Source of the DNA: JAEZJZ01 sp050949055
Lineage (GTDB): Bacteria > Bacillota > UBA994 > UBA5500
Assembly: GCA_050949055.1 (NCBI GenBank)
Contig: JBMNFA010000001.1
Location: 310,001-374,000, forward strand
Reading direction: 5' to 3'
Length of the DNA: 64,000 nt
Shown here: positions 8,319 to 15,469 of the stretch, piece after piece
Numbering within the stretch: the stretch's first letter is position 1
Layout: each line of letters starts with the position of its first letter
Translations under genes and position numbers: made by a program
Notes under the pieces: model-generated
Databases searched by the model: none
Seen by the model: the letters and a program-made list of their open reading frames with translations, nothing else
What the model was told of the DNA's origin: nothing

Positions 8319-8597
8319 GGCGTCAAGTCTCAAACCTATGACACAAACGTTCAGACCACCCGATATCAGTTGGACTGAGACTTGACGCCGCAAGATGATT
8401 CTCAACTGACAGAAAACCTATGGGCATCAAGTCTCAAACCTATGACACGAACGTTCAGGCCACCCGATATCAATTGGACTGAGACTTGACGCCGCAAGAT
8501 GATTCTCAGTTGACAGAAGGTCTATGGGCGTCAAGTCTCAAACCTCATAGAAGCAGGCCTATCGTCAACGCAATCCGATGGACTGAGACTTGACGCT
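8319..8597 (-). repeat. Three tandem copies of a 71-nt hairpin element (period 104)
   Basis: Copies at 8319-8389, 8423-8493 and 8527-8597 are each exactly 71 nt and start exactly 104 nt apart. Each is bounded by a 14-nt inverted repeat, GGCGTCAAGTCTCA / TGAGACTTGACGCC. The 33-nt spacers between copies are also similar. Copies 1 and 2 are nearly identical inside; copy 3 differs in its loop but keeps the stem except for its last base. In copy 2 an arm changes to GGCATCA, which on the minus strand gives a G-U pair, as expected if the minus-strand RNA is the functional form. A related single copy lies at 41782-41853. It separates the HndB-like gene from hydB. Confidence 0.85.
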
Positions 8598-8625
8598 CCA
8601 TGGTAGTCTGATGGTTGACATCGTC

Positions 8626-8955
8626 CTAGTTGTTGGCAGCCACACCCGCCAGGTCGCGCACAATCTGCCTCACCCGATCAGCCGTCACCTTGGCATAGCG
8701 TTTTTCCGCCTGCTGGGGCAACAACACCCGCACCAAGGGCATTTCGCCCGGCGAGGCGTCGCAATCCTCAGCGCCCACCGCCAACGGCAATCCCAAAGCA
8801 CTGATCTCGTCTACGGCGGCGGTCATCACTTCGCGCGCTCCTGCCGCCAAACCCATGGTACCGACGCTGACAACCAGTCTACCGGCCGGATGCCTCACCT
8901 TCAGTTCCTTGCTCACTCTCTCCCGAATCTCATTTAGTTGCTCAATGGACAACAT
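8626..8955 (-). CDS. HndB-like thioredoxin-fold protein lacking [2Fe-2S] ligands
   Basis: 109 residues with a good AAGGAGGG site. It matches the small (2Fe-2S) ferredoxin-like proteins (HndB type) that accompany NAD(P)-linked [FeFe] hydrogenases: helical start, VVSVGTMGLAAGAREV (about 28-43), then LPLVRVLL and AKVTADRVRQIVRDL. Family members normally carry cysteines in the GTCG loop and in a second loop. Here the first loop reads GTMG and only one cysteine remains (EDCDAS), so a [2Fe-2S] cluster is unlikely. First gene downstream of the Rex-like operator, so it probably heads the hydrogenase operon. Role unknown; perhaps structural or assembly. Confidence 0.75.
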   Translation of the reverse strand: MLSIEQLNEIRERVSKELKVRHPAGRLVVSVGTMGLAAGAREVMTAAVDEISALGLPLAVGAEDCDASPGEMPLVRVLLPQQAEKRYAKVTADRVRQIVRDLAGVAANN

Positions 8956-8993
8956 GGACAGCCCTCCTTATCTACGTGGTAGAAACGTGAGTT

Positions 8994-9011
8994 TTGTGAA
9001 TTTTATCACTT
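8994..9011 (-). promoter_or_regulatory. Candidate Rex operator upstream of the hydrogenase operon
   Basis: TTGTGAATTTTATCACTT on the plus strand has one perfect half-site of the Rex consensus TTGTGAA-N4-TTCACAA and a degenerate second half (about 11 of 14 positions). A further TTGTGAA half-site lies at 9014-9020. On the minus strand the site overlaps a TAAAAT hexamer that could be a -10 element. Rex genes sit next to their operators in many Clostridia, and here rex is the adjacent upstream gene. Confidence 0.55.
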
Positions 9012-9040
9012 ATTTTGTGAAAAAAATATCATCCCTCCTC

Positions 9041-9073
9041 AAAAAAAGAGGCCAAGATCCTCTGATCAAGGCC
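9041..9073 (-). terminator. Intrinsic terminator after rex
   Basis: On the minus strand GGCC-TT-GATC AGAG GATC-TT-GGCC forms a hairpin with a central mismatch, followed by TCTTTTTTT. It lies about 50 nt beyond the rex stop codon and separates rex from the hydrogenase operon. Confidence 0.65.
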
Positions 9074-9103
9074 ATTCTAACACGTATGTGAAAAATGTGT
9101 CAA
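9074..9103 (-). promoter_or_regulatory. Possible sigma-A promoter between rex and the hydrogenase operon
   Basis: Minus strand: TTGACA (complement of 9098-9103), 18-nt spacer, TAGAAT (complement of 9074-9079). The hexamers are good, but transcription would start inside the terminator hairpin at 9050-9073. The signal may therefore be fortuitous, or the hairpin may work as an early attenuator. A second, weaker promoter overlapping the Rex-like site is the alternative. Confidence 0.4.
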
Positions 9104-9122
9104 GGATTTTGTATACAATATG

Positions 9123-9758
9123 CTAATCGTCTCGCTGGGCCAAATAATAGGATAAAGCCAACAGACCGACGGTCAAATTCTCCTGCCGTACTTCCACATC
9201 CGGCGGCACCTCAATCCGGGCTGGCGCGAAATTCCAGATAGCCTTTACCCCAGCCTCCACCAACTGGTCGGCAACCTTCTGAGCGGAACGGGCTGGCACA
9301 CAGATAATCCCGATATTCACATTCAACGATCGACAGACTTCCGCGATTTGATCGGCAGGCAACACTTCCTTGTCAGCCACTTTCTGACCAACTCGCTCCG
9401 GGCTGGAGTCGAAAACGGCGGCCAAGTAGAAACCATGGGAGGAAAACCCCTCATAGCGAGCCAACGCCTGGCCAAGATGGCCTGCTCCGATAATGGCCAT
9501 GCTGTTTGGACGGCTGACACCCAAGATATCCATAATCTGCTTGGTTAGGTCGGCCACGTCATACCCGACCCCTCGTCGCCCAAACTCCCCAAAGTAGGCC
9601 AGGTCCTTGCGGATCTGCACCGAAGTTATCCCCAGCATGCGGCCCAATTCCTCGGATGATACCACGTCGACGCCGCTCTTACCTAACCTGTTCAAACAGC
9701 GCAAATACAGTGGCAGTCGTTCGATTGTGGGTCGCGGAATCACGATCACCTTAGCCAT
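9123..9758 (-). CDS. rex: Redox-sensing transcriptional repressor Rex
   Basis: 211 residues from ATG 9758, which is preceded by GGGGAGG; an in-frame codon at 9779 lies upstream of that site and was not used. N-terminal winged helix (PRPTIERLPLYLRCL to RKDLAYFGEFGRRGVGY, about 5-62), then a Rossmann NAD(H) domain with GAGHLGQALA (about 93-102), and the C-terminal ARIEVPPDVEV and YYLAQRD segments typical of Rex. Rex senses NADH/NAD+ and in anaerobic Firmicutes represses fermentation and hydrogenase genes when NADH is low. Position next to the hydrogenase operon fits direct control of it. Confidence 0.96.
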   Translation of the reverse strand: MAKVIVIPRPTIERLPLYLRCLNRLGKSGVDVVSSEELGRMLGITSVQIRKDLAYFGEFGRRGVGYDVADLTKQIMDILGVSRPNSMAIIGAGHLGQALARYEGFSSHGFYLAAVFDSSPERVGQKVADKEVLPADQIAEVCRSLNVNIGIICVPARSAQKVADQLVEAGVKAIWNFAPARIEVPPDVEVRQENLTVGLLALSYYLAQRDD

Positions 9759-9789
9759 TGCCTGCCTCCCCCCACACAACGGAATTCTT

Positions 9790-11091
9790 CTACTCGGCGT
9801 GATGGTCTACCTCACGAAATCTCTCTTCTGTCTGCTTAACTTGTGGCAGCCTGGCCAGCACCGCTTGCACCTGATCGCCCGTGTCGCGGCTGCCTGCCTC
9901 CTGTAGCTTGCCCAATGTGGCGTCCACTACTGCCTGGATCATTGGCATAAACAAACCGGTACCGGCGCACTTCTTGTCGCCTTGCCGGATGCCTTCCACA
10001 TTCTTCTCCACCCAATCGGCCAAGGCGTTGGCCCCGGCCACCAGGTAGTGGGTGTTGATGTTGTTCTTCCCCACCAAGCCCTTGGCAATGGAAGCGGCAC
10101 CTGTGCCACCGTGCTGAGCGAAGGGCACATACTTGCCCACCGCCAAGAACAGCTCGCGCTGCACCACCTTCAGGCGCTCTTCGTCCGGCTCATGCTTCTC
10201 GTCCTTCTTGGCAGCGTGCTCCATGCCGATGGGATAGGCGATGCCATCGGCACCGGTGTACATGACAAAGCTGGCCACCTGACGGGCGAACTGCTGCAAC
10301 TGGTCTCCTGTCAGCCGCTGATATTCCACCGCTTGCCCGCTCTGTCCGGTGGCACCAAACTCGGCCTCGATCATCATCTCTTTTTCGCCCAGCAACGTTC
10401 TGACAGAATCGACGATCTCGCGGGTGACCACAAAGTCCAGGATAGGCGGCAGCTTTTCGGTATCGATCATTCCCCAGGCCGGACGCGCCGCCCATACAGT
10501 GGCCAGGAAGTTGCGCCGGAAGGTGGCATAGGCCGGGCTGACCAGGTAGTTGACATAGAGGTCCATCAACTTGTCGGTCAGCTTAGCCTCGGCACCAAAC
10601 ACCGGGTACATATACTCGGCAGCGTGCAGCACTCGGGCCTCGGCCAGATGCCTGGCCAGGTTCTTGCGGGCTTTCGGCACCTGGGAGAGCACTTTCTCAT
10701 CATATGGCGGCACCTGGAAGTGGTCCAGCGCCAGCGCCAAGTAGCGAGCCCCATAGCTAGCCGCATGATAGTACAGAGTCTCTGCCAGCTTCCTGGCACC
10801 GATGACCACCGCGGCCTCCGTATCCTGACGGGTAACGCCCTCGGGCACAGGGATGCGGGCTGTATCATTGCCGATGGTTTCAGCCGAATTGTAGCTGACC
10901 TGCACCATCATCGGCGATTGCCGCCCGGCCGCGGCGGCCATGGCGAAGGCACGCGCCTGAATATCCAACGGAATGTTGGCGTTGCTGGCCAGCAGCGTCA
11001 CCCGCCGGTCGGCTGGGAGCAGGTTTCCATCGGCATCGAAGGGACAGAAGTGTTCGAAGATGGCGCGGAGTTCCCTACCCGACAACAACAT
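9790..11091 (-). CDS. Class II fructose-bisphosphate aldolase-like protein
   Basis: 433 residues from ATG 11091 (GGGAGG site 9 nt upstream); ordinary class II FBP or tagatose aldolases are about 285-330. Motifs resembling the family: ALDHFQVPPYDE (zinc-histidine region), EAEFGATG, a GADGIAYPIG segment and HGGTGAAS near residue 325, equivalent to HGGTG in FbaA. About 70 extra C-terminal residues follow. Substrate cannot be predicted: the extra length and divergent active-site surroundings set it apart from glycolytic FbaA. It lies 32 nt upstream of rex on the same strand and about 100 nt downstream of efp. Confidence 0.75.
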   Translation of the reverse strand: MLLSGRELRAIFEHFCPFDADGNLLPADRRVTLLASNANIPLDIQARAFAMAAAAGRQSPMMVQVSYNSAETIGNDTARIPVPEGVTRQDTEAAVVIGARKLAETLYYHAASYGARYLALALDHFQVPPYDEKVLSQVPKARKNLARHLAEARVLHAAEYMYPVFGAEAKLTDKLMDLYVNYLVSPAYATFRRNFLATVWAARPAWGMIDTEKLPPILDFVVTREIVDSVRTLLGEKEMMIEAEFGATGQSGQAVEYQRLTGDQLQQFARQVASFVMYTGADGIAYPIGMEHAAKKDEKHEPDEERLKVVQRELFLAVGKYVPFAQHGGTGAASIAKGLVGKNNINTHYLVAGANALADWVEKNVEGIRQGDKKCAGTGLFMPMIQAVVDATLGKLQEAGSRDTGDQVQAVLARLPQVKQTEERFREVDHHAE

Positions 11092-11189
11092 CTCTTCCTT
11101 ACCTCCCAAACAATCAATTGTGGAGTTGGCCCCACCCTCTGCAACTGAAATCGGGACGGCGAAAGCAGAACGCGCCCTCGCCGCCAAAG

Positions 11190-11747
11190 CTAAACCCTAT
11201 CCAGATACTCGCGGGTGCGCGTATCAATGCGGATCTTATCGCCCACATTGATGAAGAAAGGCACGTTGACCACCAGACCAGTTTCCATGGTGGCCGGTTT
11301 GCTGCCGCCGGCCGCCGTATCGCCCTTCACGCCTGGCGCGGTGTCTGCAACCACCAGCTCCACGTAGTAGGGCAAATCGATACCGATGATGCGGTTCTGA
11401 TACAACGCCACGGTGATATTCTCGTTCTCTTTGAGGAATTTGATGTCGTCACCGATGATGTCATGGGAAATGTTGATCTGCTCGTATGTTTCCGTGTCCA
11501 TGAAAGTGAAGAAGTCACCAGCGTCGTAGAGATATTGCATCTCCCGGCGTTCCACATGGGCGCGATTCATCTTTTCGCCGGCGCGGAAGGTGCGCTCTTG
11601 CACCGCCCCCGTCTCCACATTCTTCAACTTGGCCCGCACAAAAGCCGCACCCTTGCCCGGCTTCACATGCTGGAAGTCCACAATCGTGTAGACAGCGCCG
11701 TCCAATTCAACGGTCAACCCAGTTCGAAAGTCACTGGTAGAAATCAA
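11190..11747 (-). CDS. efp: Translation elongation factor P
   Basis: 185 residues when started at TTG 11747, 8 nt after GAGGAGG. This gives the canonical N-terminus MISTSDFRTGLTVELDG and the length of Bacillus EF-P, so the in-frame ATG at 11774 was not used. Three beta-barrel domains. The loop HVKPGKGAAF puts Lys32 at the tip that reaches the peptidyl-tRNA; EF-P relieves ribosome stalling at polyproline stretches. It follows an M24 peptidase gene, the common Firmicute order. No modification enzyme for Lys32 is seen in the window. Confidence 0.96.
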   Translation of the reverse strand: MISTSDFRTGLTVELDGAVYTIVDFQHVKPGKGAAFVRAKLKNVETGAVQERTFRAGEKMNRAHVERREMQYLYDAGDFFTFMDTETYEQINISHDIIGDDIKFLKENENITVALYQNRIIGIDLPYYVELVVADTAPGVKGDTAAGGSKPATMETGLVVNVPFFINVGDKIRIDTRTREYLDRV

Positions 11748-11878
11748 GACAAATACCTCCTCATCAATTGCCAAGACTAGATGCTGTGGTTGCTCGCTTA
11801 TAGTCTGCGCAACCGCAGCGTCACAGATTAACTGTTAGCACAAAACGTTATGAATTGCAAACCTTTCGTGCGGGCGGA

Positions 11879-12943
11879 CTAGATCACAATCAGCTCTTTG
11901 CTGCTCTGGTTAAAGTTGCGATAACCGCTTTCGGTAACCACCACCATGTCCTCGATGCGCACTCCACCGAAGTCTGGGATGTAGATACCCGGCTCGATAG
12001 TCACGATCATCCCCGGCCGCAGCACCGTTTCTCCCCTGCTGCCGGCGGAAGGTCCCTCGTGAATCTCCAGACCTACGCCATGCCCCAGGCCATGGCCAAA
12101 GTATTGTCCATATCCGGCGGCGGTGATCAGATCCCGGGCGATCTGGTCCAGCTCTTTGCCCTTGATTCCAGGGCGCACCGCTCGTTGGGCCGCCAACTGG
12201 GCATCCTGCACGATGCGATAGATCTCCAGCTGTTGCTGGCTGGGCTGCCCGATGACCACGGTACGGGTCATATCCGAACGATAGCCGCCCACCACTGCGC
12301 CGAAATCCAGCGTCAGGAAATCGCCGGGCTGCAGCTTGCGGTTGGTGGGTGCGCCGTGGGGCAGCGCCGATCTGGGGCCGGAGGCGGCGATGATGGGAAA
12401 GGCCACACCCTCTGCACCCCGGCGGCGCATGGCGATCTCCAGATCGAAGGCGATGGCCGCCTCGCTGCGCCCGGCTTCGATGCTGGAAAGAATGTCGGCA
12501 AAAGCGGCTTCGGCGATCTCGCTGGCTTGTTGCATCAAGGCCAGCTCGGCCTCATCCTTCACCTGACGCAGTCTTTCCGTCAAACCATCGGTGGGCACCA
12601 GCTGGGCCTCTATCCTCTCCTGCAGACCCTGGTATTGAGCATAACTGAGGATATCCTGCTCAAACCCCAAGCGTGTGATGCCCGCCTGGGCCAACACCTC
12701 AGGCATGCTGTCCATCCACACGGGCTGGTGCTGGACGATGGTGCAGTGAGGCGATTGCTGCTTCGCCTGCTGCACATAGCGGAAGTCTGTCAACAGCAAG
12801 GCGTGGTCCTGTCCCACCACCAGATAGGCGGAAGAACCCAAAAATCCGCTGAGATAGACTCGGTTCTCCCTCTTGGTAATCAGCATCCCGTCCACGCCAG
12901 CCTCAGCCATCAACCGGCGCAGGGCAACGATTCTCGCGGACAA
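11879..12943 (-). CDS. M24-family aminopeptidase (Xaa-Pro peptidase, YqhT type)
   Basis: 354 residues starting at TTG 12943 after GGGAGGGG. N-terminal creatinase-like domain (about 1-125) followed by the pita-bread catalytic domain. Dinuclear metal ligands are visible in LDFGAVVGGYRSDMTRT (two Asp), GHGLGHGVGLEIHEGP (His) and VTIEPGIYIP plus GVRIEDMVVV (two Glu). Such enzymes remove N-terminal residues before proline in the cytoplasm. Paired with efp, as in Bacillus and Clostridia, both concerned with proline-containing peptides. The efp gap is about 130 nt, so coupling is by transcript at most. Confidence 0.92.
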   Translation of the reverse strand: MSARIVALRRLMAEAGVDGMLITKRENRVYLSGFLGSSAYLVVGQDHALLLTDFRYVQQAKQQSPHCTIVQHQPVWMDSMPEVLAQAGITRLGFEQDILSYAQYQGLQERIEAQLVPTDGLTERLRQVKDEAELALMQQASEIAEAAFADILSSIEAGRSEAAIAFDLEIAMRRRGAEGVAFPIIAASGPRSALPHGAPTNRKLQPGDFLTLDFGAVVGGYRSDMTRTVVIGQPSQQQLEIYRIVQDAQLAAQRAVRPGIKGKELDQIARDLITAAGYGQYFGHGLGHGVGLEIHEGPSAGSRGETVLRPGMIVTIEPGIYIPDFGGVRIEDMVVVTESGYRNFNQSSKELIVI

Positions 12944-13050
12944 TTAAACCCCTCCCCAGCCTGCTCTGCTGACAGAGCAAGCAGTTGTTATAGCGTAAAT
13001 GACTAGGCCAATGATTATACTTGAGCAACTTCACCAACAGCCGCTTGCCG

Positions 13051-13524
13051 CTAAGACGGCGGGTTGCCGCTGGGACCGGCCAGTGCCCGGTTGCGTGTCA
13101 AGTGCGCCGCCTCCGCCAGCGCCAGCAGGTAACCATGATAGCCAAAGCCGACTATCTGCCCCACCGTCACTGGGGAGATCACCGATTGGCGGCGCCACTC
13201 CTCGCGGGCGTGCACGTTGGTGAGATGCACCTCGATGGTGGGCAGCCCGGCAGCCGCGATGGCGTCCCGGATGGCGTAACTATAGTGGGTATATGCCCCA
13301 GGGTTGATGATCAGACAGTCGATATCGGCCACTGCCTGATGGATCAAATCTATAATTTCTCCTTCGCTGTTGGACTGGTTAATACGCACCTCCAGCCCCA
13401 AGCGCTCGGCTTCACAATGGATCAAGTGGTCTACCTCCAGGAGCGTCATGCTGCCATACACGCTGCGCTCCCGTCGCCCCAGCATATTCAAGTTGGGGCC
13501 GTGGATTACCTGAATGCGTGTCAC
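13051..13524 (-). CDS. aroQ: Type II 3-dehydroquinate dehydratase
   Basis: 157 residues from GTG 13524 (GGGGGTGAGGG upstream), the family's usual length. An ATG 31 codons upstream would add a tail that other AroQ proteins lack. Signature motifs: HGPNLNMLGRRE (residues 8-19), the catalytic tyrosine loop RSVYGS, SNSEGEIIDLIHQA, NPGAYTHYSYAIRDAI with the active-site histidine, and EVHLTNVHAREEWR. It catalyses 3-dehydroquinate to 3-dehydroshikimate in the shikimate pathway. aroB, aroK and aroE lie about 6-9 kb downstream in the same orientation among pilus genes. Confidence 0.95.
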   Translation of the reverse strand: MTRIQVIHGPNLNMLGRRERSVYGSMTLLEVDHLIHCEAERLGLEVRINQSNSEGEIIDLIHQAVADIDCLIINPGAYTHYSYAIRDAIAAAGLPTIEVHLTNVHAREEWRRQSVISPVTVGQIVGFGYHGYLLALAEAAHLTRNRALAGPSGNPPS

Positions 13525-13868
13525 TTCCCTCACCCCCAAAACCTGTCGGAGTATGCTGAGCCAGTCAGCCCATCTGGGCACCCGGGTATATCCGAGACCG
13601 ATTATCTCTGCAAGCATGCTACATAAGTCACATGGGAATCCAAGAAATCATCGCTATGTATCAATAGTATGGTACTTGCAGACTCTATTCGTCAGCGGGC
13701 CAGCCAATTCCTGCTACTATTATCACAACTACTCCAGATAGATTCAAAATTGGCCGATTCCATGACTGCAATGGGCAAAGGGACCCTTGGCGGGCCCCTT
13801 TGTCACACTGCAAGCAGCAAATGCATAGAGGAAAGCCCTGCATGCAGCCGCTGCGCATGGGGCAACTA

Positions 13869-14138
13869 TCACCACACGCCACGGACGCGCGCTACAATCT
13901 CCTCCACACTCAGTTCGTCAGCATTCAGCATCAACACCATGTCATCCACGCCACCGCCGGTCTGGCGCTTCGCCTGGCCTGCAGCCGGCGCCGACTGACC
14001 GGGATTGACCCGGGCTGAGTAGATAATCGCTGAAATGGAGCTGCCTGTATCAGCCACATCCACCACCTTGATTCCTCGCTCGCGCAGGGCGCTAGCGATA
14101 TGTTCTAGGCCATTCATCACTGCCACTGTCTTTGGCAT
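13869..14138 (-). CDS. YkuS family (UPF0180) protein
   Basis: 89 residues with AGGAGGTGA just upstream. The N-terminal half (AVMNGLEHIASALRERGIKVVDV) and the C-terminus (LMLNADELSVEEIVARVR) resemble the small UPF0180/YkuS proteins of Firmicutes, whose function is unknown. A Gly/Gln/Pro-rich linker (about 48-63) in the middle is unlike the compact Bacillus protein. It stands alone between aroQ and the amidohydrolase pair. The 340-nt gap to aroQ holds only an imperfect GC-rich hairpin near 13775-13805. Confidence 0.7.
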   Translation of the reverse strand: MPKTVAVMNGLEHIASALRERGIKVVDVADTGSSISAIIYSARVNPGQSAPAAGQAKRQTGGGVDDMVLMLNADELSVEEIVARVRGVW

Positions 14139-14209
14139 CGTCTCACCTCCTAGAAATAGCTCGCACAGATGACCGGCAGCAGCTAACTATGCGGGGACGG
14201 AAACCCCAG

Positions 14210-15457
14210 TCAGTGCTGATGTCCGCAGCCGCAGCTTTCTCCGTCGTGATCTTCGCAACAACAATGGTCCCCGTCATCTTCACATTCACACTCGTAGCCC
14301 ACCTCGTAGACCAGCTCGCCACCGATAAAGGTGGCCAGCACGCTGGTATATACCTGCAGCGGGTGCCCGTCCCAGACCACCAGGTCGGCATCCTTGCCCG
14401 GCTCGATGCTGCCCAGCCGGTCAGCCATGCCGATGATCTCCGCCGGGTAGATAGTCACCGCTTTCATCGCCTCTTCCGCCGACAGACCGCCGCGCATGGC
14501 CAGTCCGGCCTGCATGGGCAAAGAGGAGATCGGGCAGTCAGGATGGTTGGTGGTAAGGGCAAACTTGACGCCTGCCTCAGCCAGCTGGGCCGGAGTGCTG
14601 ATGGTGCGGCCAGCAGTTTCCACCTTCATGCGGGCTTGCGAGATCGGTCCCACGATCACCGGTACATCGGCTGCCTGCAGCTTGGCGGCTACTTTGTGGG
14701 CCTCGGTGCCGGTGACCAGCACCAGCTTGATGCCGAACTCCTGGGCTATCCGCATAGCGGTTGTCATGTCGTCGGCACGATGGGCGTGCACCAAGAGCGG
14801 CATGTCGCCGCTGAGCACCTTGGCCAGCGCTTCGTGCTGTAGATTGCGCTCCGGTGCCTTTTCCGGGTTGTCCGCCGCCTGCTGCACTTTGCGCCGATAA
14901 TGTTCGGCCTTGGCTAGCGCCTCGCGCAAGACGGCTGCGGTACCCATCCGGGTGCTCGGTAGCTTCTTGGCGGCGCGCCAAGCACTTTTCGGTTCCTCGC
15001 CCAGGGCAGCTTTCATGCCCAGCGTGGACACAAATAGATCGTCGGCAGTGGGACGCTCATACATCTTGAAGATAGCGGCCTGGCCGCCGATCACGTTGGC
15101 ATTGCCGGGGGCGCAGACCACGGTGGTGACGCCTGTCTCCTGGGCATCCAAAATCCCCATGTCCTCCGGGTTGAACCCATCCAGAGCGTGCAGGTGAGGC
15201 ATCACCGGGCTTTGGGTGTTCTCGTTGCGATCGTCGCCTTCCCAGCGCAGCCCTTCTTCCTTCAGGCCGATGGCCGCTTGCGCGTCGATCAGGCCAGGAG
15301 AGAGGTAGGCACCCTCCACGTCCAGAATGTCCGCCTGCTCGGGGATGGTCACGTCGCTGCCAACCTGCAGGATCTTGCCATCCTGCACCAGAACGACACC
15401 GTTTTCGATCTCGCCCTGGGTGATGGTCAGAATGTGGGCGTTGATAATCGCTAGCAT
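14210..15457 (-). CDS. Amidohydrolase paralog, probable pseudoenzyme with Cys/His-rich tail
   Basis: 415 residues, closely related along its length to the gene just upstream (15470-16630). Start ATG 15457 with a GGAGGGG site. Compared with its neighbour, key metal and catalytic positions are altered: DAHAH is DAQAA (about residues 58-62), the IEHATEGH histidine is replaced (LVTGTEAH), and TDHP is TNHP. The C-terminus carries an extra tail of about 28 residues (388-415) with seven cysteines and four histidines, such as HCCCEDH and SCGCGHQH, which looks like a metal-binding sequence. Likely non-hydrolytic; a partner, regulatory or metal-storage role is inference. Only 12 nt separate the two genes. 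Confidence 0.8.
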   Translation of the reverse strand: MLAIINAHILTITQGEIENGVVLVQDGKILQVGSDVTIPEQADILDVEGAYLSPGLIDAQAAIGLKEEGLRWEGDDRNENTQSPVMPHLHALDGFNPEDMGILDAQETGVTTVVCAPGNANVIGGQAAIFKMYERPTADDLFVSTLGMKAALGEEPKSAWRAAKKLPSTRMGTAAVLREALAKAEHYRRKVQQAADNPEKAPERNLQHEALAKVLSGDMPLLVHAHRADDMTTAMRIAQEFGIKLVLVTGTEAHKVAAKLQAADVPVIVGPISQARMKVETAGRTISTPAQLAEAGVKFALTTNHPDCPISSLPMQAGLAMRGGLSAEEAMKAVTIYPAEIIGMADRLGSIEPGKDADLVVWDGHPLQVYTSVLATFIGGELVYEVGYECECEDDGDHCCCEDHDGESCGCGHQH

Positions 15458-15469
15458 GCTATCCCCTCC

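Noticed and set aside
8319..8597. Regular repeats that could be taken for a CRISPR array
   Set aside because: The repeat unit is a 71-nt hairpin, the spacers are similar to each other rather than unique, there are only three units and no cas genes are nearby.
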